From positions 1 to 23,417 of the forward strand of contig JAGFXN010000001.1 of NCBI GenBank assembly GCA_017861215.1: a stretch of DNA of 23,417 bases, read 5' to 3'. The notes under the pieces are model-generated. The model was not told the origin of the DNA. It did not search any database and worked only from the letters and a program-made list of their open reading frames with translations. Position 1 is the stretch's first letter. Each line of letters starts with the position of its first letter. The DNA is from Deltaproteobacteria bacterium (GTDB lineage Bacteria > Desulfobacterota > Desulfuromonadia > Geobacterales > DSM-12255). Below, piece after piece: positions 23,262 to 23,417 of this stretch. The position numbers and the translations under genes are program-made.

Positions 23262-23417
23262 ATGCAGCATCATGTACGCAGCAACAGCGGTTTCACCCTC
23301 ATTGAAATCATGGTCGTAATTGTCATTCTGGCGCTGCTTGCCGCGCTTGTCGGCCCCAAAATAATCGGCAGGAGCGATGATGCAAAGATTGCCGATGCGA
23401 AAGTGCAGATCAGGAAT
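23262..23417 (+). CDS. gspG: type II secretion major pseudopilin GspG (truncated by window end)
   Basis: Only the first 52 codons are present. The prepilin signature is complete: a short basic leader of ten residues ending in Gly10, then FTLIEIMVVIVILALLAALV. The conserved Glu at +5 of the mature protein and the following PKIIGRSDDAKIADAKVQI are typical of GspG rather than the minor pseudopilins. Prepilin peptidase would cut after Gly10 and methylate Phe. ATG 23262 has a strong GGAGG 8 nt upstream. The stronger ribosome-binding site than in gspC-F fits the need for many copies of this subunit. Confidence 0.93.
   Translation, partial: MQHHVRSNSGFTLIEIMVVIVILALLAALVGPKIIGRSDDAKIADAKVQIRN

Overview
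The window looks like chromosomal DNA of a Desulfuromonadales (Geobacter-like) bacterium. The grounds are a GC-rich, tightly packed gene layout, a gspCDEFG type II secretion operon, two genes of the futalosine menaquinone route (mqnB, mqnD), a chemotaxis cluster, and a large multi-domain surface lipoprotein. This placement comes from family knowledge and gene mix, not from a 16S gene. No rRNA, tRNA, CRISPR array, insertion sequence or phage gene was seen.

Layout. Positions 1-3233 (mostly minus strand) hold cheR, a sensorless transmembrane chemoreceptor and cheW. Two diverged copies of a ~145 bp intergenic repeat lie in opposite orientation on either side of the receptor-cheW pair. Positions 3234-7116 (minus) hold hsp20, lon and thiL, probably one stress-linked operon; lon and thiL overlap by 4 nt. 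Between hsp20 and the plus-strand TPR gene is a compact divergent promoter built on a perfect 9+9 bp dyad. Positions 7338-9230 (plus) encode an exported TPR protein with a histone-like Lys/Ser-rich tail. It meets mqnD tail to tail, and mqnB-mqnD (minus) overlap by 4 nt.

Positions 10787-11386 are a 600 bp gene-free stretch whose right part is strikingly AT-rich. It carries a promoter and a long leader for a 773-residue lipoprotein (11387-13708) that ends at a strong rho-independent terminator. Two more plus-strand lipoproteins follow: a small orphan and a C11 (clostripain-type) cysteine peptidase. Positions 15538-17033 (minus) form a rhodanese - MauE/DoxX-like - DUF1573 operon, a likely periplasmic sulfur or thiol module. 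After a ~500 bp intergenic region with a palindrome, a promoter-linked inverted repeat and an unexplained GC-rich block, the gspC-D-E-F-G operon runs to the window end, with gspG cut off.

Functional links. The gsp operon would export folded proteins across the outer membrane; the nearby lipoproteins and C11 peptidase are possible clients or surface partners, but nothing in the sequence proves this. TTG and GTG starts are common here (cheR, thiL, mqnD, gspE with TTG; C11, gspC, gspD with GTG), and several starts were reassigned using Shine-Dalgarno positions. No clearly new defence or mobile system was found. The best leads are the inverted repeat pair, the GDDV repeat insertion in the big lipoprotein, the dyad divergent promoter and the rhodanese/MauE/DUF1573 module.
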